Source: Arthrobacter sp. Soil782
Lineage (GTDB): Bacteria > Actinomycetota > Actinomycetes > Actinomycetales > Micrococcaceae
DNA length: 64,000 nt
Direction: 5' to 3'
NCBI RefSeq assembly: GCF_001428435.1
Contig: NZ_LMSO01000001.1
Coordinates: 781,656 to 845,655 of the forward strand
Every line of letters begins with the position of its first letter. Positions within the stretch are counted from its first letter, which is position 1. Below, in pieces: positions 25,359 to 33,641 of this stretch. The position numbers and the translations under genes are program-made. Below the pieces are notes generated by a model. That model searched no databases. It had not been told where the DNA came from and worked only from the letters and a program-made list of their open reading frames with translations.

Positions 25359-26256
25359 ACTGCAGCTACGCCGTCCATCCAATAGCGAGCTGGTGATTTC
25401 CTGCGGCGCCGTTGACCTGGCGACGTACGTGTTCATCCCGCCCGCCACGCGCTCGGAAGCACCGAAGCCGTACCTGCATCCGCTGCGTACCCTGAGTGGT
25501 GCGCCGCTCACCGGCTTCCGGCCCTGGGATCACCGCTGGCACAAGGGCCTGCAGATGACCTGGTCCCATGTTTCGGGGCAGAACTTCTGGGGCGGACCAA
25601 CGTTCTCTCCGGAGACGGACTACCAGTGGCGGGACAACCTCGGTTCGATCGAACACGAGGGGTTCCCCGGGATGTCCGCTGCCGAAGACAGGATCACGGT
25701 CGGCGAGACCCTTTCCTGGCGTAACTCCGCCGGCGAGCGCTGGCTCTCCGAGGAGCGCGAGACCGTCTTTTCCAACGTCGATGTGCAGGAGCAGTCCTGG
25801 CAGCTGGACTTCACCACCGAGTTGACCAACATCTCCGAGCGATCGCTTGATCTTGGCAGCCCTACCACCCATGGCCGCGCCAACGCCGGGTACACCGGGT
25901 TTTTCTGGCGCGGCCCGCGTAGCTGGACCGGGTGTTCGATCATCGGTCCGGATGGTGCTGAGCGTGAAACGATGATGGGCACCTCTGCGCCCTGGATTGC
26001 CCTCGCCGGGCAGAATGACGAGCTCGACGGCGGTGCCACCATCGTGGCGCTCGCCGGGACGTCGTCGTCGTCGGTTCCCTTGAAGTGGTTTGTCCGCAGC
26101 GAGCCGTTTGCGGCGTTGGCGCCCTCCCCCGCTTTCGACGAGGAGATCACGCTGGCGCCCGGGGAGTCCCTGCGGCTCCAGCACCGGTACGTCTTCGTGG
26201 ACCGGATCTGCGAGCGCGACGACGTCGAGCGGATCGCGAAGGGCGCCTCCCTGTGA
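25351..26256 (+). CDS. DUF6807 (PmoA-like) family protein
   Basis: A 301-residue soluble protein. Key features are GFRPWDHRWHKGLQMTWSHV (His-rich, residues 50-70), NFWGGPTFSPETDYQWRDNLGSIEH, and TTHGRANAGYTGFFWRG. This pattern matches DUF6807, sometimes named PmoA-like although not related to methane monooxygenase subunits in function. The clustered His and Asp residues suggest a metal or sugar site. The function is unknown, but the family often occurs beside Gfo/Idh/MocA oxidoreductases. ATG 25351 has GGAG nine bases before. It overlaps the genes on both sides, so these three proteins are made together. Confidence 0.8.
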   Translation: MPELQLRRPSNSELVISCGAVDLATYVFIPPATRSEAPKPYLHPLRTLSGAPLTGFRPWDHRWHKGLQMTWSHVSGQNFWGGPTFSPETDYQWRDNLGSIEHEGFPGMSAAEDRITVGETLSWRNSAGERWLSEERETVFSNVDVQEQSWQLDFTTELTNISERSLDLGSPTTHGRANAGYTGFFWRGPRSWTGCSIIGPDGAERETMMGTSAPWIALAGQNDELDGGATIVALAGTSSSSVPLKWFVRSEPFAALAPSPAFDEEITLAPGESLRLQHRYVFVDRICERDDVERIAKGASL

Positions 26257-26990
26257 ACGGATCGCCGCGGCTGCTCCCTCTCTTTCCGGGATCGGTCGGC
26301 ATGAGCGACCTGCGGGTGTACGAGTGGGAGACCTCCGACGGTCACCACGGCGGGACGCCGCACCTGCATACGGTGTCGAACGAGGGTTACGTGGTGATCG
26401 GCGGATCAGGTGAGGTGCACACGCTCTCCTCCGAGGGCTATGCGCGGGATCCGCTGAGTGCCGGATCGGTGCTGTGGTTCAGCCCGGGGACGGTGCACCG
26501 GCTCATCAACACAGGCGACCTTCACATCCTCACGGTCATGCAGAACTCAGGGCTGCCGGAGGCCGGCGACGCTGTGCTGACGTTTCCGCTCGAGATCGTT
26601 TCCGACGCCGAAAGGTACCGGTCAGCGGTCACGTTGCCCGAGGGCACCGAGGCGAAGCGCGGCGAGGCGGCCCGCCGTCGTCGTGATCTGGCGATCAAGG
26701 GCTATGCGGAGTTGCTTGCTGGATTGGAGGAAGGCGACCGCCGACCGCTCGATGCGTTCTACGCCGCAGCTTCCGCACTGGTGCAGCCTCGTGTGGAGGA
26801 GTGGACGAAGCTGTGGACGGACACGGTGCTTGCCGACGTCGAGACAACCCGATCGCAGCTGGCAGCCCTTGCGGAAGGGGACGCTTCGCACCTGGGTGAT
26901 GCCGCCGTCGTACGTGCCGTCCCGAGGCCTGAGCCGCGAGCCTTCGGAATGTGCGGGCGCCTGGGGATCTGGGACGCCGACCGGCGCTGA
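26253..26990 (+). CDS. Cupin-domain protein, last gene of the rhamnose operon
   Basis: The 245-residue protein has a cupin fold in its first 110 residues: GGTPHLHTVSNEGYVVIGGSGEVH (motif 1 with two His and Glu) and GSVLWFSPGTVHRLINTGD (motif 2 with His). A helical second half follows (residues 130-245), containing YAELLAGLEEGDRRPLDAFY. It is probably a metal-dependent isomerase, dioxygenase or sugar binder; the substrate is unknown. The start is GTG 26253, overlapping the DUF6807 stop as GTGA; a longer frame from 26085 lies wholly inside DUF6807 and is not real. A palindrome ends the operon at 27009-27078. Confidence 0.85.
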   Translation: MNGSPRLLPLFPGSVGMSDLRVYEWETSDGHHGGTPHLHTVSNEGYVVIGGSGEVHTLSSEGYARDPLSAGSVLWFSPGTVHRLINTGDLHILTVMQNSGLPEAGDAVLTFPLEIVSDAERYRSAVTLPEGTEAKRGEAARRRRDLAIKGYAELLAGLEEGDRRPLDAFYAAASALVQPRVEEWTKLWTDTVLADVETTRSQLAALAEGDASHLGDAAVVRAVPRPEPRAFGMCGRLGIWDADRR

Positions 26991-27008
26991 ACCCTGCGCA
27001 CCGCTACC

Positions 27009-27078
27009 GCAAAAGTGCCGGTGAGTGGCAGGATCGTGGGGACGTCCCCACGATCCTGACAATCACCGGCGCCTTTGC
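27009..27078. terminator. Long palindrome, family 2 repeat copy B, end of rhamnose operon
   Basis: The centre (27029-27058) is a perfect 30-bp palindrome, CAGGATCGTGGGGAC and its complement, with no loop. Pairing continues outward through GCAAAAGTGCCGGTGA and TCACCGGCGCCTTTGC with a few mismatches. It follows the last operon gene by about 20 bases and precedes the EamA gene. It is the better-paired copy of the element at 17757-17821. Terminator function is likely but no U-run is present. Confidence 0.7.
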
Positions 27079-27160
27079 GCCCGACGTGCCCGTTTTCGAG
27101 GAGACACGCCGGGATTGTTTGCGTGGATAGGCTTATTCGCATGACGCCGAGCGAGCAGCA

Positions 27161-28078
27161 GTGACCCACCATCCGGGTGCCGGCATCGGCGCCGTTTTTG
27201 TCCTGATTGCGGCGGTGCTGTGGGGAACCACCGGCACCGTTGCCAGCTTCGCGCCAGGCGTCGGCCCGCTCGCTATCGGCGCGGCGGCAATGGGGGTCGG
27301 CGGCCTGCTTCAGGCAGCCCTCGCCGGGCCGGCGCTGACCCACGCCCGCCACGAATTACGACGGCGGTGGCCCACCATCGCGCTCGGCGGAGTCGCCGTA
27401 GCTGTGTACCCCCTCGCCTTCTACAGCTCCATGCGATTGGCCGGTGTTGCCGTGGGTACCGTCATTTCGATCGGCTCGGCGCCCATCGCGTCGGCGGTCA
27501 TCGAACGCGTCATTGACGGGCACCGGTTGACGCGGCGCTGGGCGGTGGGTGCCGGCGTCGGGCTGGTGGGAGTAGTGCTGCTTACCTTCGTGGAGCCGGC
27601 GCAGGCGGCGGGTGCAGGCAACACCACTGCCGGGATTTTGCTGGGGCTGCTCGCCGGGGTCACGTACGCGCTGTACTCGTGGGCGGCACACCGGACTATG
27701 CAGCGGGGCGTGCGTTCCAGGGTTGCAATGGGTGCGATCTTCGGGGCGGGCGGTGCGTTGTTGATGCCGGTGCTCGTGCTCACCGGCGCGCCGTTGCTTG
27801 AGTCGTGGCACAACTTCGCTGTGGGCACCTATATGGCGCTGGTGCCGATGTTCCTTGGCTACGTCTTCTTCGGCCTCGGTCTCGCGCGGGTGATGGCAAG
27901 CACGGCGACCACGCTGTCCCTGGCGGAACCGGTGGTCGCGGCGATGCTCGCCGTCGTCATCGTGGGTGAAAGGTTGCCGGCGGCAGGGTGGATCGGCGTC
28001 GGACTCGTGATTGCGAGCCTTGCAGTCCTCACCGTGCCCGTGCGGCGCAATGTTCGCACAGCGGTTGGTGTGCCCTAG
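27161..28078 (+). CDS. EamA/DMT family transporter
   Basis: A 305-residue membrane protein with about ten transmembrane segments in two EamA repeats (first ending near residue 140, second starting near ILLGLLAGVTYALYSWAAHR). Signature segments include LWGTTGTVASFAP at the N-terminus and ATTLSLAEPVVAAMLAVVIVGERL in the second repeat. Family members export amino acids, nucleosides or other metabolites. GTG 27161 has no strong ribosome site. It stands alone after the rhamnose operon terminator and converges on the CNNM gene with 4 bases between stops. Confidence 0.9.
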   Translation: MTHHPGAGIGAVFVLIAAVLWGTTGTVASFAPGVGPLAIGAAAMGVGGLLQAALAGPALTHARHELRRRWPTIALGGVAVAVYPLAFYSSMRLAGVAVGTVISIGSAPIASAVIERVIDGHRLTRRWAVGAGVGLVGVVLLTFVEPAQAAGAGNTTAGILLGLLAGVTYALYSWAAHRTMQRGVRSRVAMGAIFGAGGALLMPVLVLTGAPLLESWHNFAVGTYMALVPMFLGYVFFGLGLARVMASTATTLSLAEPVVAAMLAVVIVGERLPAAGWIGVGLVIASLAVLTVPVRRNVRTAVGVP

Positions 28079-28082
28079 CGAC

Positions 28083-29402
28083 CTAGGCCTGGCCGTCCAA
28101 CTCCTCCGGCACCTCGATCCGGGTGACACGGACACGTTCGATCCGATGGCTCGCCATCTCCGCCGCTTCGAAACGCAGTCCCTCGATTTCTACGCTATCG
28201 CCGGTCTTCGGCATTCTGCCAAGCCGGTCAAGAACCAGGCCGGCAAGCGTCTCATATTGGCCGTCGTCGGGAAGGTCCACGCCGATCTCCTCGGAAGCCT
28301 CTTCGATGATCAGACCGCCGTCCAGCACGACGCTGCCACCGTCACTGAGCGTGTGCCGTGCGGATGCGTCAGCCTTCTCGTCGTCGTACTCGTCATAGAT
28401 TTCACCGACGAGTTCTTCGAGGAGGTCTTCAAGTGTGGCAATACCGTCAGTGCCTCCGTATTCATCGACGACGAGGGCTATGTGGTGCCCTCCTCCACGC
28501 ATTTGGCTGAGTGTGGGCAGAATTCGGTTCGAACCCGGCACAGCGAGGATCGGCCGGGTGATTGAGGCAATGGCATCACCGCCGGATCCTTCGTGGCTGA
28601 GGAGGTCGCGGATATGAATGAAACCAACGACGTCGTCGATGGACTCTCGGTACACCGGGTACCGCGTGTAGGGGAGGTCACGGACTGCCTCAGCAGCTTC
28701 ACTCAACGGCATGGTCTCGGCGAGGAACTCGACGTCGGTGCGTGGTCGTTTAACCTCCTCGATCAGGCGTTCTCCGATGCTGAAGGCGTCAGAGAGAATC
28801 TGACGGTGTTCCCGCCGCAGGTCCGGCGTTTCCTGAACCAGTTGCCGCAATTCCGCGGCGGTGTACTCCTCGGTGGTGGCATTCGGATCCCCGCCGACCA
28901 GCTTCACGACGAAGTTGGTGGACACCGAGAGTAGCCAGATCACGGGGCGCATCACCCGGGCAAACAGGTTGAGCGGGGGCGCAAGGACCTTCGTGAAGCC
29001 GACCGCACGTTGCATCGCCAAGCGCTTGGGAGCAAGCTCGCCGAGGACGAGGGATAGGTACGCGATGACCAGAGTCATCAGAATCAGGGCAACCGTATCG
29101 GCAGTGCCGTCCGGAATGCCGATGTCGATGAGTAGCGGGGCGAGATCGGGGGCAAGCGTCGAGGCGCCGTAGGCCGATGAGAAAAATCCTGCGAGCGTGA
29201 CGCCGATCTGCACGGCGGAGAGGAAGAGATTAGGATTACGGACCAATTTGGCGGTCCTCATCCCCTTGGGCCCGGACTCCTCGATGCGCTTGATCTGGCC
29301 TTCGCGAAGATTGACGATGGCCATCTCGGTGCCGGCGAAAACGCCGCCTATCAGCACGAAAACGAGAACCAGCAGGGCATTCAGGAGGGTGTCGGTATCC
29401 AC
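28083..29402 (-). CDS. CNNM/CBS/CorC_HlyC domain membrane protein (hemolysin C family)
   Basis: The 439-residue protein has an N-terminal DUF21/CNNM transmembrane domain (residues 1-200, with [29 protein letters not shown] and [12 protein letters not shown]). A CBS-pair region follows (about 215-340, with [11 protein letters not shown] and [11 protein letters not shown]). It ends in a CorC/HlyC domain (about 350-430). Related proteins take part in magnesium or cobalt transport; hemolysin is a historical name. The ORF starts with GTG 29402. It is not linked to neighbouring genes in an operon. Confidence 0.92.
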   Translation of the reverse strand: MDTDTLLNALLVLVFVLIGGVFAGTEMAIVNLREGQIKRIEESGPKGMRTAKLVRNPNLFLSAVQIGVTLAGFFSSAYGASTLAPDLAPLLIDIGIPDGTADTVALILMTLVIAYLSLVLGELAPKRLAMQRAVGFTKVLAPPLNLFARVMRPVIWLLSVSTNFVVKLVGGDPNATTEEYTAAELRQLVQETPDLRREHRQILSDAFSIGERLIEEVKRPRTDVEFLAETMPLSEAAEAVRDLPYTRYPVYRESIDDVVGFIHIRDLLSHEGSGGDAIASITRPILAVPGSNRILPTLSQMRGGGHHIALVVDEYGGTDGIATLEDLLEELVGEIYDEYDDEKADASARHTLSDGGSVVLDGGLIIEEASEEIGVDLPDDGQYETLAGLVLDRLGRMPKTGDSVEIEGLRFEAAEMASHRIERVRVTRIEVPEELDGQA

Positions 29403-29430
29403 TACGCCACTCTATCCGTGGCGACTCGGC

Positions 29431-29590
29431 CTACTTCGGTTGTTCAGTCACCGCGAAGATGTACTCAACGCCGGCGGCAGGTTCACCGCTGAACGTCATG
29501 AAGTAGCCGGTCTGTGCCGGGGGCACTGGGCGTGGACGACCCGGCAGTCGCGCCCGCGATCAGACACGCGGCGCATAGGGTTGGCAGCAT
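29431..29590 (-). pseudogene. Possible frameshifted small exported protein
   Basis: On the minus strand an ATG at 29590 opens a signal-like stretch MLPTLCAACLIAGATAG followed by SSTPSAP. The frame then fails, while the neighbouring frame continues TGYFMTFSGEPAAGVEYIFA and stops at 29431. The switch falls on a run of five identical bases (29519-29523), so a one-base indel would restore a protein of about 53 residues. It might be a decayed gene, a sequencing error, or chance. There is no clear ribosome site, and the ATG abuts the start of the divergent DUF1232 gene. Confidence 0.25.
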
Positions 29591-30005
29591 GTGGTGGGAA
29601 CCTGTAGTCGCTATCCTGGCGGGGCTCCTCGTTGTGTACGTGGTGGCGCTCGTGCTCCTGTATCTTTACAGCCGCCGACACCCCGAAACGGTCAGCATGC
29701 GCAGCGCTCTGCGACTCCTACCCGATCTGCTCCGGCTCTTCCGTTCCCTGTTGAGCGACCGGAAGGTCCCGCGATCGATCCGGGTGCTCATCGTGGTGCT
29801 ACTGGCGTACCTGGTCCTGCCGATCGATCTCGTACCGGATTTCATTCCGGTGCTGGGGTACGCCGACGACGTCATCATCGTCGCCATTGTGCTCCGTGCA
29901 GTGATTCGCCATGCAGGACCGGAACTGATTACCCGCCTCTGGAAGGGCGACGACGACGGCCTGCGCCTCGTTCTGCGGCTGGCAGAAGTCCGTGAACGTC
30001 CCTGA
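29589..30005 (+). CDS. YkvA family DUF1232 membrane protein
   Basis: The 138-residue protein has an N-terminal transmembrane segment (VVAILAGLLVVYVVALVLLY) and then the DUF1232 core: VPRSIRVLIVVLLAYLVLPIDLVPDFIPVLGYADDVIIV, with the family hallmark PIDLVPDFIP (I split it here only for description). Function is unknown. The start is ATG 29589; a longer frame to 29514 lacks a ribosome site and similarity. It converges on the DUF1206 gene across a family-1 palindrome. Confidence 0.88.
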   Translation: MWWEPVVAILAGLLVVYVVALVLLYLYSRRHPETVSMRSALRLLPDLLRLFRSLLSDRKVPRSIRVLIVVLLAYLVLPIDLVPDFIPVLGYADDVIIVAIVLRAVIRHAGPELITRLWKGDDDGLRLVLRLAEVRERP

Positions 30006-30011
30006 CGTCCA

Positions 30012-30074
30012 AACTTTCGGGCAGATCTGGTGCCTTCAGGTCGCTCGAAGTCGCCGGACCTGCGCAAAAGTTCC
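30012..30074. repeat. Dispersed palindromic element, family 1, copy D
   Basis: Outer arms AACTTTCGGGCAG and CTGCGCAAAAGTTCC with a partly paired centre, between the convergent DUF1232 and DUF1206 genes. Its arms match the copies near 8.6, 10.7 and 18.3 kb. Confidence 0.7.
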
Positions 30075-30087
30075 AGAAACGGGTGGG

Positions 30088-30918
30088 CTACATCCGCCCG
30101 AACTTCGCCCGCAGCAGCGCGAAAATGCCGTAGCAGATGAGGCCCACGGCAATTGAGACAAGCAGCGCATCGCCGAATGGGTGGTCCGTCAGCGCCTTCA
30201 GGCTGCCGTCGAGTCCGGTGGACCGGCTTGGGTCGTGGGTAATCACAGCGGTAACGAACAGGATGCCCACCAGGATAAGGGCAATCCCCTTTGCAACGTG
30301 CCCGATAACCCCGAGCACCTCGATAAGAGCGCCGCGGTGCGTGTCTTCGAAATGCCGGAGCTCGGGCCGGAACTTCCGCAGCAGCCCCTTGAAGACGAAG
30401 TGGACGCCGATTCCGAAGACGGTCCCGCCCACGGCAAGGATAACGAAGTTGCCAGGAGGCGAGCCCATCATCGAGGCGGTGAAATCCCTGGTGGACTCGC
30501 TGGAATCGACTTCCCCGCCAAAGGCGAACCGGGCAAAGGTGACAGCCATGGTTCCGTAGATGATGCTCAGCGATCCGGAGGAAATTGTCTTGGAGACCCG
30601 TTCTCCCGTGGGGAGGTGGCGCGCACGCAGGGTCCCTTCGCTGAGCTGCCAGGCAGCGAGTCCGAGGCACCCGATCGAGCAGGCCCACATGGTCCAGGGA
30701 CCTGAGGTTCCGCCCGCCAGCTGTTCCAGCGCACCAGTGGTTTCCGCCTCGCCGCTGCCCCCAAACGCGATCTGCAGGGCGATGATGCCAATGAGGATGT
30801 GAACCACCGCAAGAACGGCGAACCCAAAACGGGCGACGACGTCGAGCGCCTTGTGGTCCGACACTTCCTCCGCGGTGTCCGCGGCTCCCCGTGCCGACAA
30901 GTTCTCATCCGTTGACAT
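30088..30918 (-). CDS. DUF1206 family membrane protein
   Basis: The 276-residue membrane protein has six predicted transmembrane helices arranged as three similar pairs (ARFGFAVLAVVHILIGIIAL; GSLSIIYGTMAVTFARFAFGG; VIGHVAKGIALILVGILFV), the layout of DUF1206. Function is unknown. I choose ATG 30918, which has an AGGAG site upstream; the frame extends to 31065 but that part is Arg/Pro-rich and not family-like. The reductase-like gene upstream runs in the same direction, 53 bases away. Confidence 0.85.
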   Translation of the reverse strand: MSTDENLSARGAADTAEEVSDHKALDVVARFGFAVLAVVHILIGIIALQIAFGGSGEAETTGALEQLAGGTSGPWTMWACSIGCLGLAAWQLSEGTLRARHLPTGERVSKTISSGSLSIIYGTMAVTFARFAFGGEVDSSESTRDFTASMMGSPPGNFVILAVGGTVFGIGVHFVFKGLLRKFRPELRHFEDTHRGALIEVLGVIGHVAKGIALILVGILFVTAVITHDPSRSTGLDGSLKALTDHPFGDALLVSIAVGLICYGIFALLRAKFGRM

Positions 30919-30971
30919 GCCACGCTCCTGCACTTCCCTGAAACAGGGTACAACCGCAGGCGCCCTGCTGC

Positions 30972-31616
30972 TCAGCGCCGCCAGAACAGGTGATGGGTCA
31001 CGCCGCTGGCGCTGGGAACAATGTCGAGATGGAAGCGGTCGAGCAGCTCCTCGGGCGATTCCCACAAGCGCGACCCGACTCCGAGTTCAAACGGCGAGAC
31101 AGCTACATGCATCGTGTCTACGAGATCCGCGTCGAGGAACTCCCGGATGGTGATCGCTCCCCCACCGAGCCGGACATCCTTGCCGTTGGCTGCCGCCCGA
31201 GCTTCCGCCAGCACCGTTGCCGGATCAGCGCCGGTGAAATGGAAAGTGGTGTCGGAAAGAGTGAAGGATGGCCGCTCATGGTGGGTCATCACGAACACTG
31301 GAGTGTGAAAAGGCGGTTCGTTGCCCCACCAGCCCTGCCAGTCCTCGTTCTCCCAGGGCCCACGGTGTGGGCTGAACTTGTTTCTGCCCATGATCTCCGC
31401 CCCGATGTTGTTGCTGAAATCCCGGGTGAAGTAGTCATCGAGGCCACGGGTTCCGCCGGGTTCGGTTCGGTTGGGCCAGCTTGCCGTTGCCCCTGCCCAA
31501 GCGAACATTGCGCCCGGATCCGCGTGGCCGAACGGCCTTTCCAGGCTCTGGTTCTCACCCGCTCCGAAACCGTCACTGGAAACACCGAAATTCTGCACCT
31601 TCAGCAGCTGGTTCAC
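30972..31616 (-). CDS. Dihydrofolate reductase / RibD C-terminal family protein
   Basis: A 214-residue protein with the fold pattern of DHFR-like RibD_C proteins: [18 protein letters not shown] at the N-terminus, [10 protein letters not shown] near residue 75, [11 protein letters not shown], and [21 protein letters not shown] near 150. Members are NADPH-dependent reductases of mostly unknown substrate. The start is GTG 31616, overlapping the desulfhydrase stop as GTGA, with GAGGAG 7 bases before; an in-frame ATG at 31646 lies inside the upstream gene. The coupling suggests a shared role with the Cds1-like enzyme. Confidence 0.85.
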   Translation of the reverse strand: MNQLLKVQNFGVSSDGFGAGENQSLERPFGHADPGAMFAWAGATASWPNRTEPGGTRGLDDYFTRDFSNNIGAEIMGRNKFSPHRGPWENEDWQGWWGNEPPFHTPVFVMTHHERPSFTLSDTTFHFTGADPATVLAEARAAANGKDVRLGGGAITIREFLDADLVDTMHVAVSPFELGVGSRLWESPEELLDRFHLDIVPSASGVTHHLFWRR

Positions 31617-32710
31617 CTGATACTCCTCATCGTGGCAACCGGCCACTCCCCGGTTTCGAAAAGATCCTCCAGCAGCCCGAGCGCAGGCTCCGGATCCAGA
31701 CCGCGCGCCGCCAGCCAGGCGTCGTCGTTATAGGAACACGCATAACGCTCACCCGAGTCGCAGAGAAGGGAAACGATACTCCCCTGCTGACCCGCTGCCT
31801 TCAGTTCGGCGACGAGCTTCCACACTCCCCACAGGTTGGTCCCGGTGGACGGACCGGCCGAGATACCCGTCCAGGCGCGCAGGTGCCGCGAAGCGGCTAC
31901 CGAGGCGGCATCGGGGACCTGGATCATCGCGTCAATGACTGAGGGAATGAAGCTCGGCTCCGGCCTTGGACGGCCGATCCCCTCGATCCTCGACGGCTTC
32001 CCGACGGCCGCGACACCTTCCGCCCAGGTGGGATAGAAAGCCGAGTTTTCCGGGTCCACCACGGCAAGCCGCGTGGGGTAGCGGTTGTAGCGGAGGTACC
32101 TGCCGATGGTGGCGCTGGTTCCACCGGTTCCTGCGCCGACCACCACCCAGTCCGGGACAGGGAACCGCTCATGCTCCATCTGCCGGAAAATCGATTCGGC
32201 GATGTTGTTGTTGCCGCGCCAGTCCGTGGCACGTTCCGCGTAGGTGAACTGGTCCATGTAATGGCCGCCGGTCTCCGTCGCAATGCGCTCGGCTGCCGCA
32301 TACACTTCCGAGGCCCCGTCAACGAAGGAGCACGTTCCTCCATACTGCTCGATCAGCGCAATTTTCTCGGGACTGGTGGAACGGGTCATCACCGCAACGA
32401 ACGGCAGCCCGAGCAGCTGCGCAAAGTACGCCTCGGACACTGCAGTGGATCCACTGGACGCCTCAACAATGGTGGCGCCCTCCCGGATCCAGCCGTTCAC
32501 GAGTCCGAAAAGGAAGAGCGACCGGGCAAGGCGGTGCTTCAGGCTTCCCGTCCGGTGCGTTGACTCGTCCTTGAGGTAGACGTCAATCCCCCAGCTCTCC
32601 GGCAGAGGCAGTGCAAGCAGGTGGGTGTCAGCGGACCGGTTGCCCTCGGCCTCGATGCGCCGGATGGCCTCATCCGACCAGGCGCGGTCAGCAGCAGCGG
32701 AAATCGTCAT
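31613..32710 (-). CDS. PLP-dependent L-cysteine desulfhydrase, Cds1-like
   Basis: The 365-residue fold-type II PLP enzyme has the Schiff-base Lys58 in [16 protein letters not shown] and the phosphate/substrate loop [15 protein letters not shown] near 84, plus [17 protein letters not shown] near 190. This resembles Mycobacterium tuberculosis Cds1, which splits L-cysteine to sulfide, pyruvate and ammonia, more than cysteine synthase CysK, whose loop is normally TSGNT. I infer desulfhydrase activity; cysteine synthase or cystathionine beta-synthase-like activity is possible. ATG 32710 follows AAGG. It is coupled to the reductase-like gene. Confidence 0.85.
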   Translation of the reverse strand: MTISAAADRAWSDEAIRRIEAEGNRSADTHLLALPLPESWGIDVYLKDESTHRTGSLKHRLARSLFLFGLVNGWIREGATIVEASSGSTAVSEAYFAQLLGLPFVAVMTRSTSPEKIALIEQYGGTCSFVDGASEVYAAAERIATETGGHYMDQFTYAERATDWRGNNNIAESIFRQMEHERFPVPDWVVVGAGTGGTSATIGRYLRYNRYPTRLAVVDPENSAFYPTWAEGVAAVGKPSRIEGIGRPRPEPSFIPSVIDAMIQVPDAASVAASRHLRAWTGISAGPSTGTNLWGVWKLVAELKAAGQQGSIVSLLCDSGERYACSYNDDAWLAARGLDPEPALGLLEDLFETGEWPVATMRSIR

Positions 32711-32792
32711 ATGTGCACCTTACGGATTCGCGCCGACAAAGGAACAACAGACGACGGCGGCACTGTGGGTGCCGCCGTCGTCATCCCTGCCG

Positions 32793-33563
32793 CTACAGGT
32801 TGCGGTCGGCGAAGAGCTTCAGCGCGTCGCGCACCAACTCCGCACCCTTCCGGCCGCCGTAGTTCGCACCGAAACGGTCATCGGCGACGTACATGTCACC
32901 GAGCCCGGTGACGTACTCCTTCGAGGGCCCGTTGTCCGAAGACCCGCTGCCCGACGACGGCAGGCCGGGCACGCCGGCGAGCCACTCGCAGTGCCGCCGC
33001 GCCAGCTCCTGCGCCTCAGCACTGTCCGCTGCGACCCCCTGCTCCGCAGCGGATGTCCAGTCAGCGCCGAGCTGCGCCGTCCGGGCCTTCCAACCGGCTC
33101 GCTCAGTATCACTCATGCCGGTCCACCAACGGTCGCCGGAGACATAGGCCTCCTTGCCCCACCGCTGCTCCACCTCGTCCTTGTACTGCGTGTGGTCGAA
33201 GCCGTTGAACATGTTCTCAGCCATCAGTTGTTCACCTCCTTCCAGTTGTCTAATGGTCAGCGAGACCGACGCGATCTGCCGCGCCAGCCGCTCCTGTTCC
33301 TGCCTCAGCAGCTCCAGGTGCCTGTGCAGCGCACGGGCGGGTTCCGCCTCCCTGTCCAGCACGTCCGCGATCGCAGGAAGCCCCAGCCCGAGGTCGCGCA
33401 GCAGGAGGATCCGCTGCAGCCGGACCAGGGCGCCGTCGTCGTAATAGCGGTAGCCGTTACTACCCACCCTGGACGGCGGCAGCAGACCCAGCCGGTCGTA
33501 ATGCCGCAGGGTGCGGCTGGTGGTCCCGACCAGCCGAGCGATGTCCTGAATCGACCTGTCCAT
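32793..33563 (-). CDS. MerR-family regulator of TipA type
   Basis: The 256-residue regulator has a MerR winged-helix domain (MDRSIQDIARLVGTTSRTLR, HYDRLGLLPPSRVGSNGYRYY, residues 1-75), a long coiled coil (about 78-110), and a C-terminal TipAS-type domain (EVEQRWGKEAYVSGDRWW onward). TipA proteins bind thiopeptide antibiotics and multidrug ligands covalently or tightly and activate their own promoter; an internal ATG near the domain boundary can give a short TipAS form, and MAENMFNGFDH near residue 114 would be the candidate here. Start ATG 33563 follows GGAGG. The promoter holds a MerR-type dyad. Confidence 0.9.
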   Translation of the reverse strand: MDRSIQDIARLVGTTSRTLRHYDRLGLLPPSRVGSNGYRYYDDGALVRLQRILLLRDLGLGLPAIADVLDREAEPARALHRHLELLRQEQERLARQIASVSLTIRQLEGGEQLMAENMFNGFDHTQYKDEVEQRWGKEAYVSGDRWWTGMSDTERAGWKARTAQLGADWTSAAEQGVAADSAEAQELARRHCEWLAGVPGLPSSGSGSSDNGPSKEYVTGLGDMYVADDRFGANYGGRKGAELVRDALKLFADRNL

Positions 33564-33590
33564 GTGCTCCTCCCTGCGCCTTTCCCTCAC

Positions 33591-33619
33591 GGTATAGGTT
33601 GACGCTGCGTCAAGGTCAA
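33591..33619 (-). promoter_or_regulatory. MerR-type promoter of the TipA-like gene
   Basis: On the minus strand, TTGACC (-35, 33619-33614) and TATACC (-10, 33596-33591) are separated by 17 bp. The spacer contains the 15-bp palindrome TTGACGCAGCGTCAA (33599-33613). A dyad between -35 and -10 is the hallmark of MerR-family activator sites, although the spacer is usually 19 bp. The divergent guanine deaminase begins 22 bases beyond. Confidence 0.65.
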
Positions 33620-33641
33620 TAGCCGGGTGTAGGGTTCGGGA

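Noticed and set aside
26085-26252. Upstream in-frame extension of the cupin gene
   Set aside because: It lies inside the DUF6807 gene in another frame and is Arg/Pro-rich; the GTGA overlap gives a normal coupled start.
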